Shown here one piece after another: positions 48,044-56,597 of a stretch of DNA of 64,000 bases (its first letter is position 1; every line of letters begins with the position of its first letter). The DNA is from Streptomyces zagrosensis (GTDB lineage Bacteria; Actinomycetota; Actinomycetes; Streptomycetales; Streptomycetaceae), in contig NZ_JACHJL010000006.1 in the NCBI RefSeq assembly GCF_014203645.1, forward strand, positions 124,001 through 188,000. The letters run 5' to 3'. Both the position numbers and the translations under genes were made by a program. The notes under the pieces are model-generated. The model saw only the letters and a program-made list of their open reading frames with translations. It did not search any database and was not told the origin of the DNA.

Positions 48044-48754
48044 ATGTTCAACTCTGAACCACTTACTGAGCGGTGTGGCGCGTTGCTGCCGACCGCCTCG
48101 CATCTGTGTATCGGGGTCAGCCCCTTCAATAGCTATTTCAGCACGGAGAGGCTGACCGCACTGGCGAAATGGGCGTTAACTCGCTTTGAACAGTGTCACT
48201 TCTTCATCCCCGACACTGTCGCCGCGTACACGCTGGAGGCGCTCGGATACACCCCTGCCCGGGCCCGACACAAGGCCGCTCGACAGGGCCAGTACGTGCA
48301 CAACAAGGTCACCACGGCGCTGCGTTCGCTGGATGTGCCCGAACCGCAGCGACTCATTTTTGGGATGGAACGGCTGGATGACCAGCCGCGCTATCGCGAA
48401 CTCCTGGCCGAAGCGACCGCGCTCTTTGAGCAGAACTCCGCCTTCCACGCGGCCTGCATCGACGCCACGCACTGGGTCCTGGACCGCAAGTTGCCGCCCG
48501 GTGCGGAGCCCAGCGAGGAGCAGTTGCGGCTCGCCGTACGCTACTTCCTCGCCGAACTCCCGCTGTTCGCCGATTCCGGCGGAATTTGTGGCGGCGGGCC
48601 CTCGCTGTTCGTGTACCACACCCGGGTCGCCTTTCTGGAGAAGTTTTACTCTGGGGAATTGCCCTGGGCGCCCGCGCCGGGACAGGGATTCCTCGTCGTA
48701 ACGGAAAGCGAAGCCCGGCAGACCGATACCTCCATGCTCGGGGTGGGTGGCTGA
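48044..48754 (+). CDS. tRNA-dependent cyclodipeptide synthase (NYH subfamily)
   Basis: 236-residue CDPS that would join two aminoacyl groups taken from charged tRNAs into a diketopiperazine. The nucleophile is S26 in LCIGVSPFNSYFS (AlbC S37), with N29, Y167 and E171 in VRYFLAELPLFADS (AlbC Y178 and E182) and Y191-H192 in LFVYH. N, Y and H at these places assign it to the NYH subfamily. FYSGELPW and PGQGFLVV close the fold. Codon 45 (48176-48178) is TTA. ATG 48044 follows GTGAGG. The product cannot be predicted safely from the pocket residues here. It heads an operon with a permease and redox proteins. Confidence 0.92.
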   Translation: MFNSEPLTERCGALLPTASHLCIGVSPFNSYFSTERLTALAKWALTRFEQCHFFIPDTVAAYTLEALGYTPARARHKAARQGQYVHNKVTTALRSLDVPEPQRLIFGMERLDDQPRYRELLAEATALFEQNSAFHAACIDATHWVLDRKLPPGAEPSEEQLRLAVRYFLAELPLFADSGGICGGGPSLFVYHTRVAFLEKFYSGELPWAPAPGQGFLVVTESEARQTDTSMLGVGG

Positions 48755-50100
48755 TGAGTACCGAAGAAGACCGGCTCGATGACTACGCGTTGACCCGAGT
48801 GCCGGACGAGGCACGCGTTTCTTGGGTATCGGTCGCGGTCCAGCGATTCGGGCAAGTTTCCTCGTTCCAGCAGTTCTTGGTGGGTGCGGTCCTCGGCTTC
48901 GGCATGGACTTCAAAGATGCCGTCATCGCCATCACCATCGGCTCGGTGATGCTGGAGATCATCACGATTTTGTTGGGCATCGCCGGAGTGCGTGAGGGGC
49001 TTTCGGTATCGGTCCTTGCCCGCTGGTCGGGATTCGGCCGAAAAGGCTCCGCGCTGGTCGGTATGCTTATCGCGCTCAGCCTCGCCGGATGGTTCGGCGT
49101 CCAAAACGGAGTATTCGCACAGGGAATGCACGACCTGGCGGGTGGCACCCCCGAATGGGTCTGGGCAATAATCGGCGGGGCCATCATCACGGCGATCACG
49201 CTCTATGGCTTCACCATCATGGCCTGGACGGCCTATCTGACCGTCCCTGCTTTTCTCTTCCTGGCCGGCTATTCCATTGTGGACGTGCTGTCCGACCATT
49301 CGATCAGCGCCCTGATGAGCTCCGCACCGCCAGGGCCCGCGATGTCACTCGCCGAGGGCACCACGCTGGTGTCCGGCGCCTTCATCCTCGGCGCACTCAT
49401 GACCCCGGACATGACGCGGTTCAACCGGCGCCCCTCCGACGTCGTCAAGCAGACGCTGATCAGCGTGACGCTGGGGGAGTACCTGATCGGGCTGACCGCG
49501 GTGCTCCTGGCGCACGCCGCGAAGTCGTCGGACATCGTCGGCATCATCACCTCGTCATCCGGGGTGTTGGGCACATTGGTCCTGGCCACCGCGATCTTGA
49601 AGATCAACGACTGGAACCTCTACTCGTCCTCGCTCGGCCTGGTGAACTCCATCGACGTGCTGTTCGGGCGACGCGTGAGCAGGCGGGCAGTCACCTTGAT
49701 CATCGGCGTCGCGGGTACCGCGCTGTCGGCCGTGGGCATCGTGGACAACTTCACCGACTTCCTGGAAACCATCGGCGTCCTGGCGCCGCCGGTCGCCGGG
49801 GTCATCATCGCCGAATACTTCCTCGTACGGCGGTTCCGCGCCGAACTTGACCAGGCACGGGAGCGCGGAACGCTGCCCGAAGGTGGCGCCGACTGGATGC
49901 CGCTGTCGCTGATCTGCTGGGCCTGCGGGTCCCTGGTCGGCAAATACGTGGACGGCGGAATTCCCGCCATCAATTCGGTCGTCACCGCCCTGGTGCTGTA
50001 CGCCGTCGTCGGAAAGCTCGTCGTGGCCCGGCGCACACCACCCATCAAGGAACCCCGGCCCCCCATGGTCGAGGTCAACATGACGAAATCCGGAGGCTGA
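48754..50100 (+). CDS. Purine/cytosine-permease (NCS1)-like transporter
   Basis: 448-residue membrane protein with about 12 hydrophobic helices. The N-terminus has WVSVAVQRFGQVSSFQQFLV and GAVLGFGMDFKDAVIAITIG; later LGALMTPDMTRFNRRPSDVV and LVLATAILKINDWNLYSSSL are typical of the cytosine/purine permease family. Its ATG overlaps the CDPS stop by one base (TGATG), so the two are translationally coupled. It might export the cyclodipeptide product or import a nucleobase used to decorate it; neither is shown. The rhodanese gene starts one base after its stop. Confidence 0.88.
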   Translation: MSTEEDRLDDYALTRVPDEARVSWVSVAVQRFGQVSSFQQFLVGAVLGFGMDFKDAVIAITIGSVMLEIITILLGIAGVREGLSVSVLARWSGFGRKGSALVGMLIALSLAGWFGVQNGVFAQGMHDLAGGTPEWVWAIIGGAIITAITLYGFTIMAWTAYLTVPAFLFLAGYSIVDVLSDHSISALMSSAPPGPAMSLAEGTTLVSGAFILGALMTPDMTRFNRRPSDVVKQTLISVTLGEYLIGLTAVLLAHAAKSSDIVGIITSSSGVLGTLVLATAILKINDWNLYSSSLGLVNSIDVLFGRRVSRRAVTLIIGVAGTALSAVGIVDNFTDFLETIGVLAPPVAGVIIAEYFLVRRFRAELDQARERGTLPEGGADWMPLSLICWACGSLVGKYVDGGIPAINSVVTALVLYAVVGKLVVARRTPPIKEPRPPMVEVNMTKSGG

Positions 50101-50101
50101 T

Positions 50102-50455
50102 GTGCTGCCACTGATCACAAGGGAGCAACTCCGCAAGGAAATCGACGCCAACGCGGTGATCGTGATCGACACGATGCCGACCGACTACTACGAGCGCGAG
50201 CACCTGCCGGGCGCTGTCAACATCCCCGGATTTCCCTACGAAGACGCCGCCGAGTTCACCGACGAACTCGCCCCACGGCTGCTTCCTGACCAGGGCGTGC
50301 CGCTCGTCGTGTACTGCGCCAACGTGCCCTGCCGTAACAGCGAACTCGTGGGAGTGCGGCTCGTAGAGCTCGGCTATCTCAACGTTCGCAAGTACCGCGA
50401 GGGAATCGAGGACTGGGTCATGGGCGAACTGCCGACGGAGTCGGCCGCCTCGTGA
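50102..50455 (+). CDS. Rhodanese-like sulfurtransferase
   Basis: 117-residue single-domain rhodanese, cytoplasmic. It has EHLPGAVNIPGF and the active-site loop YCANVPCRNS, with C72 as the likely persulfide-forming residue and C77 nearby; YREGIEDWVMGELPT is a typical end. Two cysteines in the loop could form a disulfide and be reduced by a thioredoxin-type partner. GTG 50102 follows GGAGG and is one base after the permease stop. Its place in a CDPS operon suggests sulfur transfer to, or redox control of, the pathway; this is inference. Confidence 0.88.
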   Translation: MLPLITREQLRKEIDANAVIVIDTMPTDYYEREHLPGAVNIPGFPYEDAAEFTDELAPRLLPDQGVPLVVYCANVPCRNSELVGVRLVELGYLNVRKYREGIEDWVMGELPTESAAS

Positions 50456-50628
50456 CTCCGTGCCGCGCTGGTCGCTACCCCCGGGCCAGCGAGGCAGCAC
50501 ACAGCACCACGCACAGGAATGCACCGGAAACCTCCGGGGCATCCCGGCGCACCCGGACGGCCGAGAAATCGAGCATTCCGGCAAAGCGCGGGACGTCAGT
50601 ACCCCCACGGAATCGAGAGGACAAGCAC

Positions 50629-51069
50629 ATGTTCCGTAAATCGACCGTCATAGCGGCGGCAGTGGCCGCGCTTCTTGGAGGCGCCGCCCTTCCGGCCGTC
50701 GCCGCCCCGTCCTCGCACAGCGCCAGCGCCCAGGTTCAGGCGGAGCCGTCCGTTGTTGATGTGACGGCCTCCAACCTCGAACAGGTGCTGGAGATGTCCA
50801 ACCGCCGTCCGGTGGTGCTCAACTTCACCGCCACCTGGTGCCCCCCGTGCAAGCAGATGAAGCCGTATCTGCAGCAGTACAACACCGCGGACAAGGGCAC
50901 CTGGGTTTGGGCACGGGTGGACGCCGACGCCAACAGGGCGATCCTCACCAAGTACGGCGTGAAGTACCTGCCCACGCTGCTCAACATCCGCAACGGCAAG
51001 GAAGCGGGCAGCCGCATGGTGGGCTATGACGGCCCGCAGGCGCTGCGTACCTGGCTGAACAACCTGTAA
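50629..51069 (+). CDS. Secreted thioredoxin-like protein
   Basis: 146-residue protein with a Sec signal peptide (FRKSTVIAAAVAALLGGAAL, cleavage after about residue 26, AVAA) and a thioredoxin fold with active site TWCPPCKQM (C71, C74) and the cis-proline segment VKYLPTLL. The CPPC motif differs from the CGPC of general thioredoxins and resembles extracytoplasmic redox proteins. ATG 50629 follows GAGAGG. It is 173 bp after the rhodanese gene and followed by strong hairpins. Confidence 0.9.
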   Translation: MFRKSTVIAAAVAALLGGAALPAVAAPSSHSASAQVQAEPSVVDVTASNLEQVLEMSNRRPVVLNFTATWCPPCKQMKPYLQQYNTADKGTWVWARVDADANRAILTKYGVKYLPTLLNIRNGKEAGSRMVGYDGPQALRTWLNNL

Positions 51070-51076
51070 CAGGCCG

Positions 51077-51119
51077 ACGCGCCGGGCCGGGTGCCCTCCT
51101 TGGCCTCGGCCCGGCGTGT
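51077..51119 (+). terminator. Hairpin after the thioredoxin gene
   Basis: A 10-bp stem CGCCGGGCCG/CGGCCCGGCG, extended by three more pairs outward (one G-U), with a 17-base loop, 8 bases after the stop. Confidence 0.7.
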
Positions 51120-51221
51120 CCCCCACAGCACGAGCTAATCCCCCCATTCGTGGCCTGAGACCGCCACCCCAGGCCCCGACAGGCCCGAGCCTGACAGGCC
51201 CGGAACTCCCCACACCAGGTT

Positions 51222-51253
51222 CGGGGCCGCGTGCTCCCGCACACGCGGCCCCG
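51222..51253 (+). terminator. Second hairpin ahead of the S8 protease gene
   Basis: GGGGCCGCGTG/CACGCGGCCCC with an 8-base loop, extended by one pair. It lies 110 bases before the protease gene, so the protease and reductase may have their own promoter or be reached only by readthrough. Nothing else is seen in the gap 51070-51362. Confidence 0.6.
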
Positions 51254-51362
51254 GGTCGATCCATCCCGTACCCCGCATGTCCCGCACGCTCCGTGCCTCG
51301 CCTGTGCCGGCCCGGGGACCGTGTGATGCCCCAGCTCCCCCCGCCATCTCGAAAGGTTCACG

Positions 51363-52658
51363 ATGACGAAGAACGCCCTGTTCCGGTCGGTGGTGACGGC
51401 GGCAGCCGCCTCCGCCCTCGTGTTGCCGCTGGTCGGTTCGGCACATGCCGTGAGCGACACCAACCGGGCCGAGACCGCCGTCTACGTGGTGCAGTTGAAC
51501 GACGTCGAAGCCACCAAGGACGCCGTCACCCAGATGGCCAAGGGCCTTGTCGCCGAGGACGGCGGCACCCTGCGCCGGGTCTACTACTCCGTGATGCAGG
51601 GCTTCTCGGTCACCCTGACCCAGGACCAGGTGGGCAAGTACCTGAAGGACACCCGGGTCGGCTCGGTCACCCAAGACCGGAAGTACCGCACCGCGGGCAA
51701 GCTGGGCACCCGGTCCCACCGCGGCCCCGCGCCCGCGCGGCAGGACACCCTCGCCGCGAACGCCGTGACCCAATGGGGCGCGCCCTGGGGCCTGGACCGC
51801 ATGAACCAGCGGAACCTGCCGCTCGACGGCAAGTACACCGCCCCCAACACCGCGTCGAACGTCCGCGTCTACGTCGTGGACACCGGCGTACGCGCCAGCC
51901 ACCAGGACCTGCGCGGCCGGGTCAGCGCCGCCTACGACGCGATCAAGGACCAGGCCGGTGGCACGGCCACGGACTGCAACGGCCACGGCACCGCCAACGC
52001 CTCGCTGGCCGCGGGCGTGTACGCGGGCACCGCCAAGCAGGCCAGGATCGAGTCCGTACGGGCGCTGGGCTGCGACGGCACGGGAACTCTGGAGCACATT
52101 GCCTCCGCCGTGGACTGGATCAACGTCAACGCGAAGAAGCCCGCCGTCGTCAGCCTCGGCTTCACCGGCGACCCCGCCTCCGTGCTCGACTTCCAGCTCT
52201 ACATGATGACTGATGCGGGCATCACGTACACCGCTCCCGCCGGCAACGGGAACGGCAGTGGGGAAGCCGTCGACGCGTGCGAGGCCACGCCCGGCCGGCA
52301 GACCACCGGCATCACGGTCTCGGCGACCGACCGGACCGACCGCCGAGTGGCGTCGGCCAACACCGGTTCCTGTGTGCACCTGTTCGCACCCGGCGCTCGG
52401 ATACCCGTCGCGAGCCTTGCCGGTGACCGGTACTACACCGAACTGACCGGCACGTCGGCCAGCGCGGCCCAGGTCGCCGGGCTCGCCGCCATGTATGTCT
52501 CGGACCACCCCGGCGCCACGGCCCGCGAGATCGACCAGGCGCTGATCGACGCGGCGACCAAGGACCACGTGCAAGACCCCGGCGTGGACAGCGAGAACCG
52601 GCTGGCCTACACGGGCCGCGAGGGGGCGTCCGGCGCCGGAGCGGGTGAGCGCCGGTGA
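51363..52658 (+). CDS. Secreted subtilisin-family (S8) serine protease
   Basis: 431-residue proteinase K-like protease. Signal peptide residues 1-29 (ending GSAHA), an I9-type propeptide (about 35-105, [20 protein letters not shown]), then the catalytic domain with the triad Asp in [12 protein letters not shown], His in [10 protein letters not shown] and Ser in [14 protein letters not shown]. The oxyanion Asn is in [16 protein letters not shown] replaces the common GTSMASP, a minor variation. Start ATG 51363 is preceded by GAAAGG. The stop overlaps the GTG of the reductase gene (GTGA). Why a protease is in a CDPS operon is unknown. Confidence 0.92.
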   Translation: MTKNALFRSVVTAAAASALVLPLVGSAHAVSDTNRAETAVYVVQLNDVEATKDAVTQMAKGLVAEDGGTLRRVYYSVMQGFSVTLTQDQVGKYLKDTRVGSVTQDRKYRTAGKLGTRSHRGPAPARQDTLAANAVTQWGAPWGLDRMNQRNLPLDGKYTAPNTASNVRVYVVDTGVRASHQDLRGRVSAAYDAIKDQAGGTATDCNGHGTANASLAAGVYAGTAKQARIESVRALGCDGTGTLEHIASAVDWINVNAKKPAVVSLGFTGDPASVLDFQLYMMTDAGITYTAPAGNGNGSGEAVDACEATPGRQTTGITVSATDRTDRRVASANTGSCVHLFAPGARIPVASLAGDRYYTELTGTSASAAQVAGLAAMYVSDHPGATAREIDQALIDAATKDHVQDPGVDSENRLAYTGREGASGAGAGERR

Positions 52659-53692
52659 ACGGCGAAATCCGCGACACCATCATCATCGGCTCCGGACCCG
52701 CCGGCTACACCGCCGCCCTCTACACCGCGCGCGCCAGTCTGCACCCGCTGGTCTTTTGCGGGTCCATCTACGTCGGCGGCGCGTTGATGACCACCACCGA
52801 CGTGGAGAACTTCCCCGGCTTTCCGGAGGGGATACAGGGCCCCGACCTGATGACGGACATGCGCATCCAGGCCGAGCGCTTCGGTGCCGAACTCATCGAC
52901 GATCAGATCGTTTCGGTCGCACTCGACGGCACCATCAAGCAGGTCACCGACGCGCGCGGCAGCACCCATCGCGCCCGTACGGTGATCGTCGCAACCGGCT
53001 CCGGCTACCGCAAGCTCGGCCTGCCACGCGAGGAGCAGCTTTCAGGGCGCGGCGTGTCCTGGTGCGCGACCTGTGACGGGTTCTTCTTCAAGGGCCAGCA
53101 CCTAGCGGTCGTCGGCGGCGGCGACACCGCGCTGGAAGAGGCCACCTTCCTCACCCGCTACGCCGCATCCGTCACCGTCATACACCGCCGCGACACGCTA
53201 CGCGCCTCCAAGGTGATGCAGGCCAGGGCCTTCGCCGACCCGAAGATCAGCTTCGCGTACGACACCGAGGTCGCCGAGTTGCACGGTGACCCGAGGCTGA
53301 CCGGAGTGACGGTACGCGACCGGATCACCGGCACCACCCGCCCGCTGGAGGTCACCGGCCTGTTCATCGCCATCGGGCACGACCCGCGCAGCGATCTGTT
53401 CGCTGGCCAACTCGACCGGGACGCCGACGGCTATCTGACCGTGCAAGCGCCCTCGACCCGGACCAACCTGCCCGGCGTCTTCGCCGCGGGCGACGTCGTA
53501 GACCACGTCTACCGACAGGCGATCACCGCCGCGGGCACGGGCTGCGCGGCGGCGCTGGACGCCGAGCGCTATCTGGCGTCGCTCCAAGATGCCGTGATCC
53601 CGGCAGCGTTGAGTGACACGGCAGACGTCACGACAGGTGATACGTCGGGCGCCACGGCAGGCGCCACGCGGGAGGCGAGCGCCGTCTCGTAA
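52655..53692 (+). CDS. Thioredoxin reductase (TrxB-like flavoprotein)
   Basis: 345-residue FAD/NADPH pyridine-nucleotide-disulfide oxidoreductase. FAD-binding [20 protein letters not shown], redox motif [10 protein letters not shown] (C137, C140), NADPH-binding [15 protein letters not shown] with [10 protein letters not shown], and FAD-binding [21 protein letters not shown] low-complexity Thr/Ala tail of about 25 residues is added. GTG 52655 overlaps the protease stop (GTGA), so the two are coupled. No cytoplasmic thioredoxin gene accompanies it here, so the substrate could be rhodanese, a housekeeping thioredoxin or the small-molecule product; GliT/HlmI-type dithiol oxidases share this fold. 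Confidence 0.92.
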   Translation: MNGEIRDTIIIGSGPAGYTAALYTARASLHPLVFCGSIYVGGALMTTTDVENFPGFPEGIQGPDLMTDMRIQAERFGAELIDDQIVSVALDGTIKQVTDARGSTHRARTVIVATGSGYRKLGLPREEQLSGRGVSWCATCDGFFFKGQHLAVVGGGDTALEEATFLTRYAASVTVIHRRDTLRASKVMQARAFADPKISFAYDTEVAELHGDPRLTGVTVRDRITGTTRPLEVTGLFIAIGHDPRSDLFAGQLDRDADGYLTVQAPSTRTNLPGVFAAGDVVDHVYRQAITAAGTGCAAALDAERYLASLQDAVIPAALSDTADVTTGDTSGATAGATREASAVS

Positions 53693-53797
53693 CGGCGGTG
53701 CGATGGTCGCGTCCCTCCCTCCACCCCTACTCCGGCGGCGGTCGCTGCCCGCCGCCGGACCCCCCGGGGGCCAGCCCGGGGGATGCGAGGGGGAGCG

Positions 53798-53826
53798 GTC
53801 CCCCGGCGCCCCGAGCGCCGGGGGAC
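53798..53826 (+). terminator. Perfect 12-bp terminator ending the CDPS gene run
   Basis: GTCCCCCGGCGC/GCGCCGGGGGAC with loop CCCGA. Another stem (CCCCCGGG/CCCGGGGG) lies just before it, starting near 53761. It falls between the reductase gene and the next LysR gene. Confidence 0.85.
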
Positions 53827-53933
53827 TCCCCGATGTGACGGCGTTATGACGGCCGCTGACGTCGAACGCAGGCGTGTGAAAGTCGCTGTCGAGAGTCTGG
53901 GCTTCCGTATTCCGGTCGGCCATACTCTGCCGA

Positions 53934-55259
53934 ATGGACTTGGAGGTGCGGCACCTGCGGCTCGTGGAGGCGGTGGACGCCGCGGGCAGCGTCACCAAGG
54001 CGGCGACTGGTCTGGGCGTCTCGCAGCCCGCGTTGACCGCACAGGTTCGGCGCATCGAACACGTCGTCGGCGGACCGGTCTTCGACCGTGGGCGGCACGG
54101 CGCGCGCCCGACGCCGCTCGGCGAGGTGTTGCTGCCCCACATCCGCGATGTACTCGCCGCGCTCGATGATCTCCATCGGGCGGTGCGGCACTTCCAGGGC
54201 CGCTCCGGCTCCCGCACCCTGCGACTTGCCGTCCGCCAAACGCCCTTCGCCTCGCAACTGTGCGGCGTGGTCGGCGAGGTCTGCCCCGACGACGTGGTGG
54301 ACCTGTCGGTGGTGGATCGGCAGGCGACGGTGCTCGCCGCGCTGGCCGATGGCACCGTGGACCTGGCGCTTCACGTGGACTTCTCCGGTCAGCAGCTCGT
54401 CCTGCCGCCGGGCATACGCAAGACGGTCGTCGGCTCTGAGCCTATGTTTGTCATGATCGCGCCAGAGCACCCGCTGGCCGACCGAGACGAGGTCGAGCTA
54501 GCGGAGCTCGGCGGCTGCGAGTGGCTGCTCGCAGTCAACGGTGACGACGAATTCGACCGCCACCTGTCCGCGCAGTGCGACCTGGCGGGCATCGGACCCA
54601 TCACCGTCCGGGCGTACGCACCGCTGGTGGCGACCCAGTTGATACGCAGGGGCGAGCCGGTAGTCGCCCCCGTACAGGCGCTCAACACCGGTCTCCCGAT
54701 GACCGGCAAGGTGCTGCCCCTGCGCGGATCGCCGGTGCGCGTACGGCACATTTTGCTGTGGTCCGAAGACGGCCCCATCGATGCCGAACGCGCCGAACGC
54801 ATCCGAGCCGGCCTGGTCACCGCGTACGGCTCGCTGGTCGATGAGTTGGGGAGGCTGCCGGGCTGGTGGGACCGCAACGACGGCTGGCTCGGCTCGGCCA
54901 GGGGCGTTACGGGCCACGCCCCCGACGCGCCCCCGCACGCGGCCCCCGACGCCGCGCCCCCCGACTGTGCCGCGAACGGGCCCACGCCGCACGGCCCGCG
55001 GAGTGCGGGCCCGGGGCGCGATGGGCCGCAGGGCGACGGTCCACTGAGCGATGGCCGGCAGACGGCGGCCCGGGGGGTGAAGGAGCATCCGCGCCAGGTG
55101 GTGCCTTTCGCGACATCGCCCACGCCGCCGCCCAAGCCGGCAGCGCGCCCCGTACCCCCTACGCGCCCGGCGCGTACTCCGCCACCATCTCCGGTGGCGT
55201 CGTACCCCACCGCGGATGGCGCACCAGCCACGCCTGATACACCGGCGTCTGCTCGATGA
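53934..55259 (+). CDS. LysR-family regulator with long Pro-rich tail
   Basis: 441-residue LysR-type regulator. DNA-binding domain MDLEVRHLRLVEAVDAAGSV with GVSQPALTAQVRRIEHVVGG; effector domain to about residue 320. The last 120 residues are a Pro/Ala/Gly-rich tail without family similarity, and its final 34 codons are antisense to the end of the next gene (overlap 55159-55259). ATG 53934 lies 5 bases after TACTCT and has no ribosome site, suggesting a leaderless message. It follows the CDPS operon in the same direction, beyond a terminator. Confidence 0.88.
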   Translation: MDLEVRHLRLVEAVDAAGSVTKAATGLGVSQPALTAQVRRIEHVVGGPVFDRGRHGARPTPLGEVLLPHIRDVLAALDDLHRAVRHFQGRSGSRTLRLAVRQTPFASQLCGVVGEVCPDDVVDLSVVDRQATVLAALADGTVDLALHVDFSGQQLVLPPGIRKTVVGSEPMFVMIAPEHPLADRDEVELAELGGCEWLLAVNGDDEFDRHLSAQCDLAGIGPITVRAYAPLVATQLIRRGEPVVAPVQALNTGLPMTGKVLPLRGSPVRVRHILLWSEDGPIDAERAERIRAGLVTAYGSLVDELGRLPGWWDRNDGWLGSARGVTGHAPDAPPHAAPDAAPPDCAANGPTPHGPRSAGPGRDGPQGDGPLSDGRQTAARGVKEHPRQVVPFATSPTPPPKPAARPVPPTRPARTPPPSPVASYPTADGAPATPDTPASAR

Positions 55260-56148
55260 TCCCGTGCTGCGCTTCCACGAGTTCCTTCCACAACCGCTCG
55301 ACAAGGGAACGGGGCAGCGGACCATCGGCATGCCAGAACAAGCACGTGCGCTGCCGTAGCGGTGAGTCCCGCAACGGCACCAGGGTCTGCCCGGTGCGTC
55401 GCCGGCTGCCCGGCATCATCGGCAGCACCGCCTGCGCCAACTCGCACAGTTGAAAGGCGGTGGTGTAGTCGGCCTGGCGGATACGCGGCGTAAAGCCGGC
55501 CCTTTGGCAACCCTGACGCAGATGCTCAACGCCCTCGCTGCGCGGGCCATCCGCCACGCACCAAACCTCATCGGCCAACTCGCAAAGATCAATCTCACTC
55601 GCACCGGCCAGCCGGTGCCCCGCGGCCACTGAGACGAACAGCGGCTCAACGGCCACCACGGCGCACTCGATACCCGAACCGTCAGCGGGCCGTGGACCGA
55701 GGTTGCCCACGACCAGGGCCGCCTCGACACGGCGATCGGCGAGCAAGGAGAGCTGCACCGCCGGGTCGATCCCGGTGCGAACCTCCACCCCGATACCCAT
55801 CACCTGCGGCACCGCCACCGTGAGGTTGGCGACCAGCAGGCTCGGCGTACAGCCAAAGCGGACCGAAGGAGGCAGCGTGCCCGAATGGTGCCGCGCGGTG
55901 GCCGCGTCCAGCCGGTCCATGGCGGTCAACACCGTACGGGCGTGGGCGGTGACCACCTCGCCCAAGGGGGTCGGTACCGCGCCGTGCGCATCGCGCTGGA
56001 ACAAGGGCGCGCCCGTGGCCCGTTCGGCGCGCCGCAGGGCCTCGGTCACCGAGGGCTGCGTCATTCCCAACTCGGCCGCGGCGGCGGTGAGTGTGCCGTT
56101 GTCCGCGATGGCTCGTACCACCCGCAAATGCCGGAACTCCAGCTCCAT
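55159..56148 (-). CDS. LysR-family regulator, convergent
   Basis: 329-residue LysR-type regulator with MELEFRHLRVVRAIADNGTL, GMTQPSVTEALRRAERATG and an effector-binding domain (RFGCTPSLLVANLTVAVPQV). It overlaps the tail of the convergent LysR gene by 101 bp. Of the four LysR genes around the CDPS operon it is the most distant from it. Start ATG 56148 fits the family exactly; no strong ribosome site is seen. Confidence 0.9.
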   Translation of the reverse strand: MELEFRHLRVVRAIADNGTLTAAAAELGMTQPSVTEALRRAERATGAPLFQRDAHGAVPTPLGEVVTAHARTVLTAMDRLDAATARHHSGTLPPSVRFGCTPSLLVANLTVAVPQVMGIGVEVRTGIDPAVQLSLLADRRVEAALVVGNLGPRPADGSGIECAVVAVEPLFVSVAAGHRLAGASEIDLCELADEVWCVADGPRSEGVEHLRQGCQRAGFTPRIRQADYTTAFQLCELAQAVLPMMPGSRRRTGQTLVPLRDSPLRQRTCLFWHADGPLPRSLVERLWKELVEAQHGIIEQTPVYQAWLVRHPRWGTTPPEMVAEYAPGA

Positions 56149-56209
56149 GGGCGGACTCTACGCAACGTGGAGATTGTCGCGGAAGCGGTGCCGGCCGGGT
56201 TGGCAGGGC

Positions 56210-56236
56210 TGATCGGGGTGATAGGGGTGATAGGGG
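56210..56236. repeat. 9-bp tandem repeat x3
   Basis: TGATCGGGG followed by two copies of TGATAGGGG in the gap between two minus-strand genes. Confidence 0.8.
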
Positions 56237-56262
56237 CGGTCGGCGGGCTTCGGCGCCGTTGG

Positions 56263-56457
56263 TCACTCGCCCTGACGCTCACCCTTGGGGCCCTTGCCCC
56301 GCTCGGTGCGCGGGCCCCTGCTTTGCCATTTCGGGTCCGCTTGCAGGGATTCGTTCGCCTCGATGTTGGCGTCCTGGTCGGAGATGCCGCGGTTCTCCGC
56401 TTCCTTGCGGCGCCGTGCGCGTTCCTTGTCGTACGCCTTGCTGCCGGGCTCCGGCAT
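56263..56457 (-). CDS. Small charged conserved protein
   Basis: 64-residue, highly charged, probably disordered protein (PEPGSKAYDKERARRRKEAE, then ENRGISDQDANIEANESL). Similar short Streptomyces proteins are known only as hypothetical. ATG 56457 is preceded by an excellent AAGGAGG; the in-frame ATG at 56475 lacks this. No signal peptide or membrane helix. Function unknown. Confidence 0.7.
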   Translation of the reverse strand: MPEPGSKAYDKERARRRKEAENRGISDQDANIEANESLQADPKWQSRGPRTERGKGPKGERQGE

Positions 56458-56597
56458 GGTGCCCGCCTCCTTCAACGGATCGGTGGTGCGGTCGTGCGCC
56501 CGTACGGCCCCGGGCCCTGGGGGCCGCGAGGCGGTAGGGGGTCTCGGATGGGAGACCTCTGGCCTCGGGCCCTGGCCCGGGGGCGCGGGTGAAGGGC

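Noticed and set aside
48044..53692. Albonoursin-type cluster assignment
   Set aside because: No cyclic dipeptide oxidase (AlbA/AlbB-like) genes are present on either side; only the synthase matches.
54389..55510. Long minus-strand frame across the LysR gene at 53934
   Set aside because: Antisense to a well-supported LysR gene, no motifs and Arg/Ser-rich composition.
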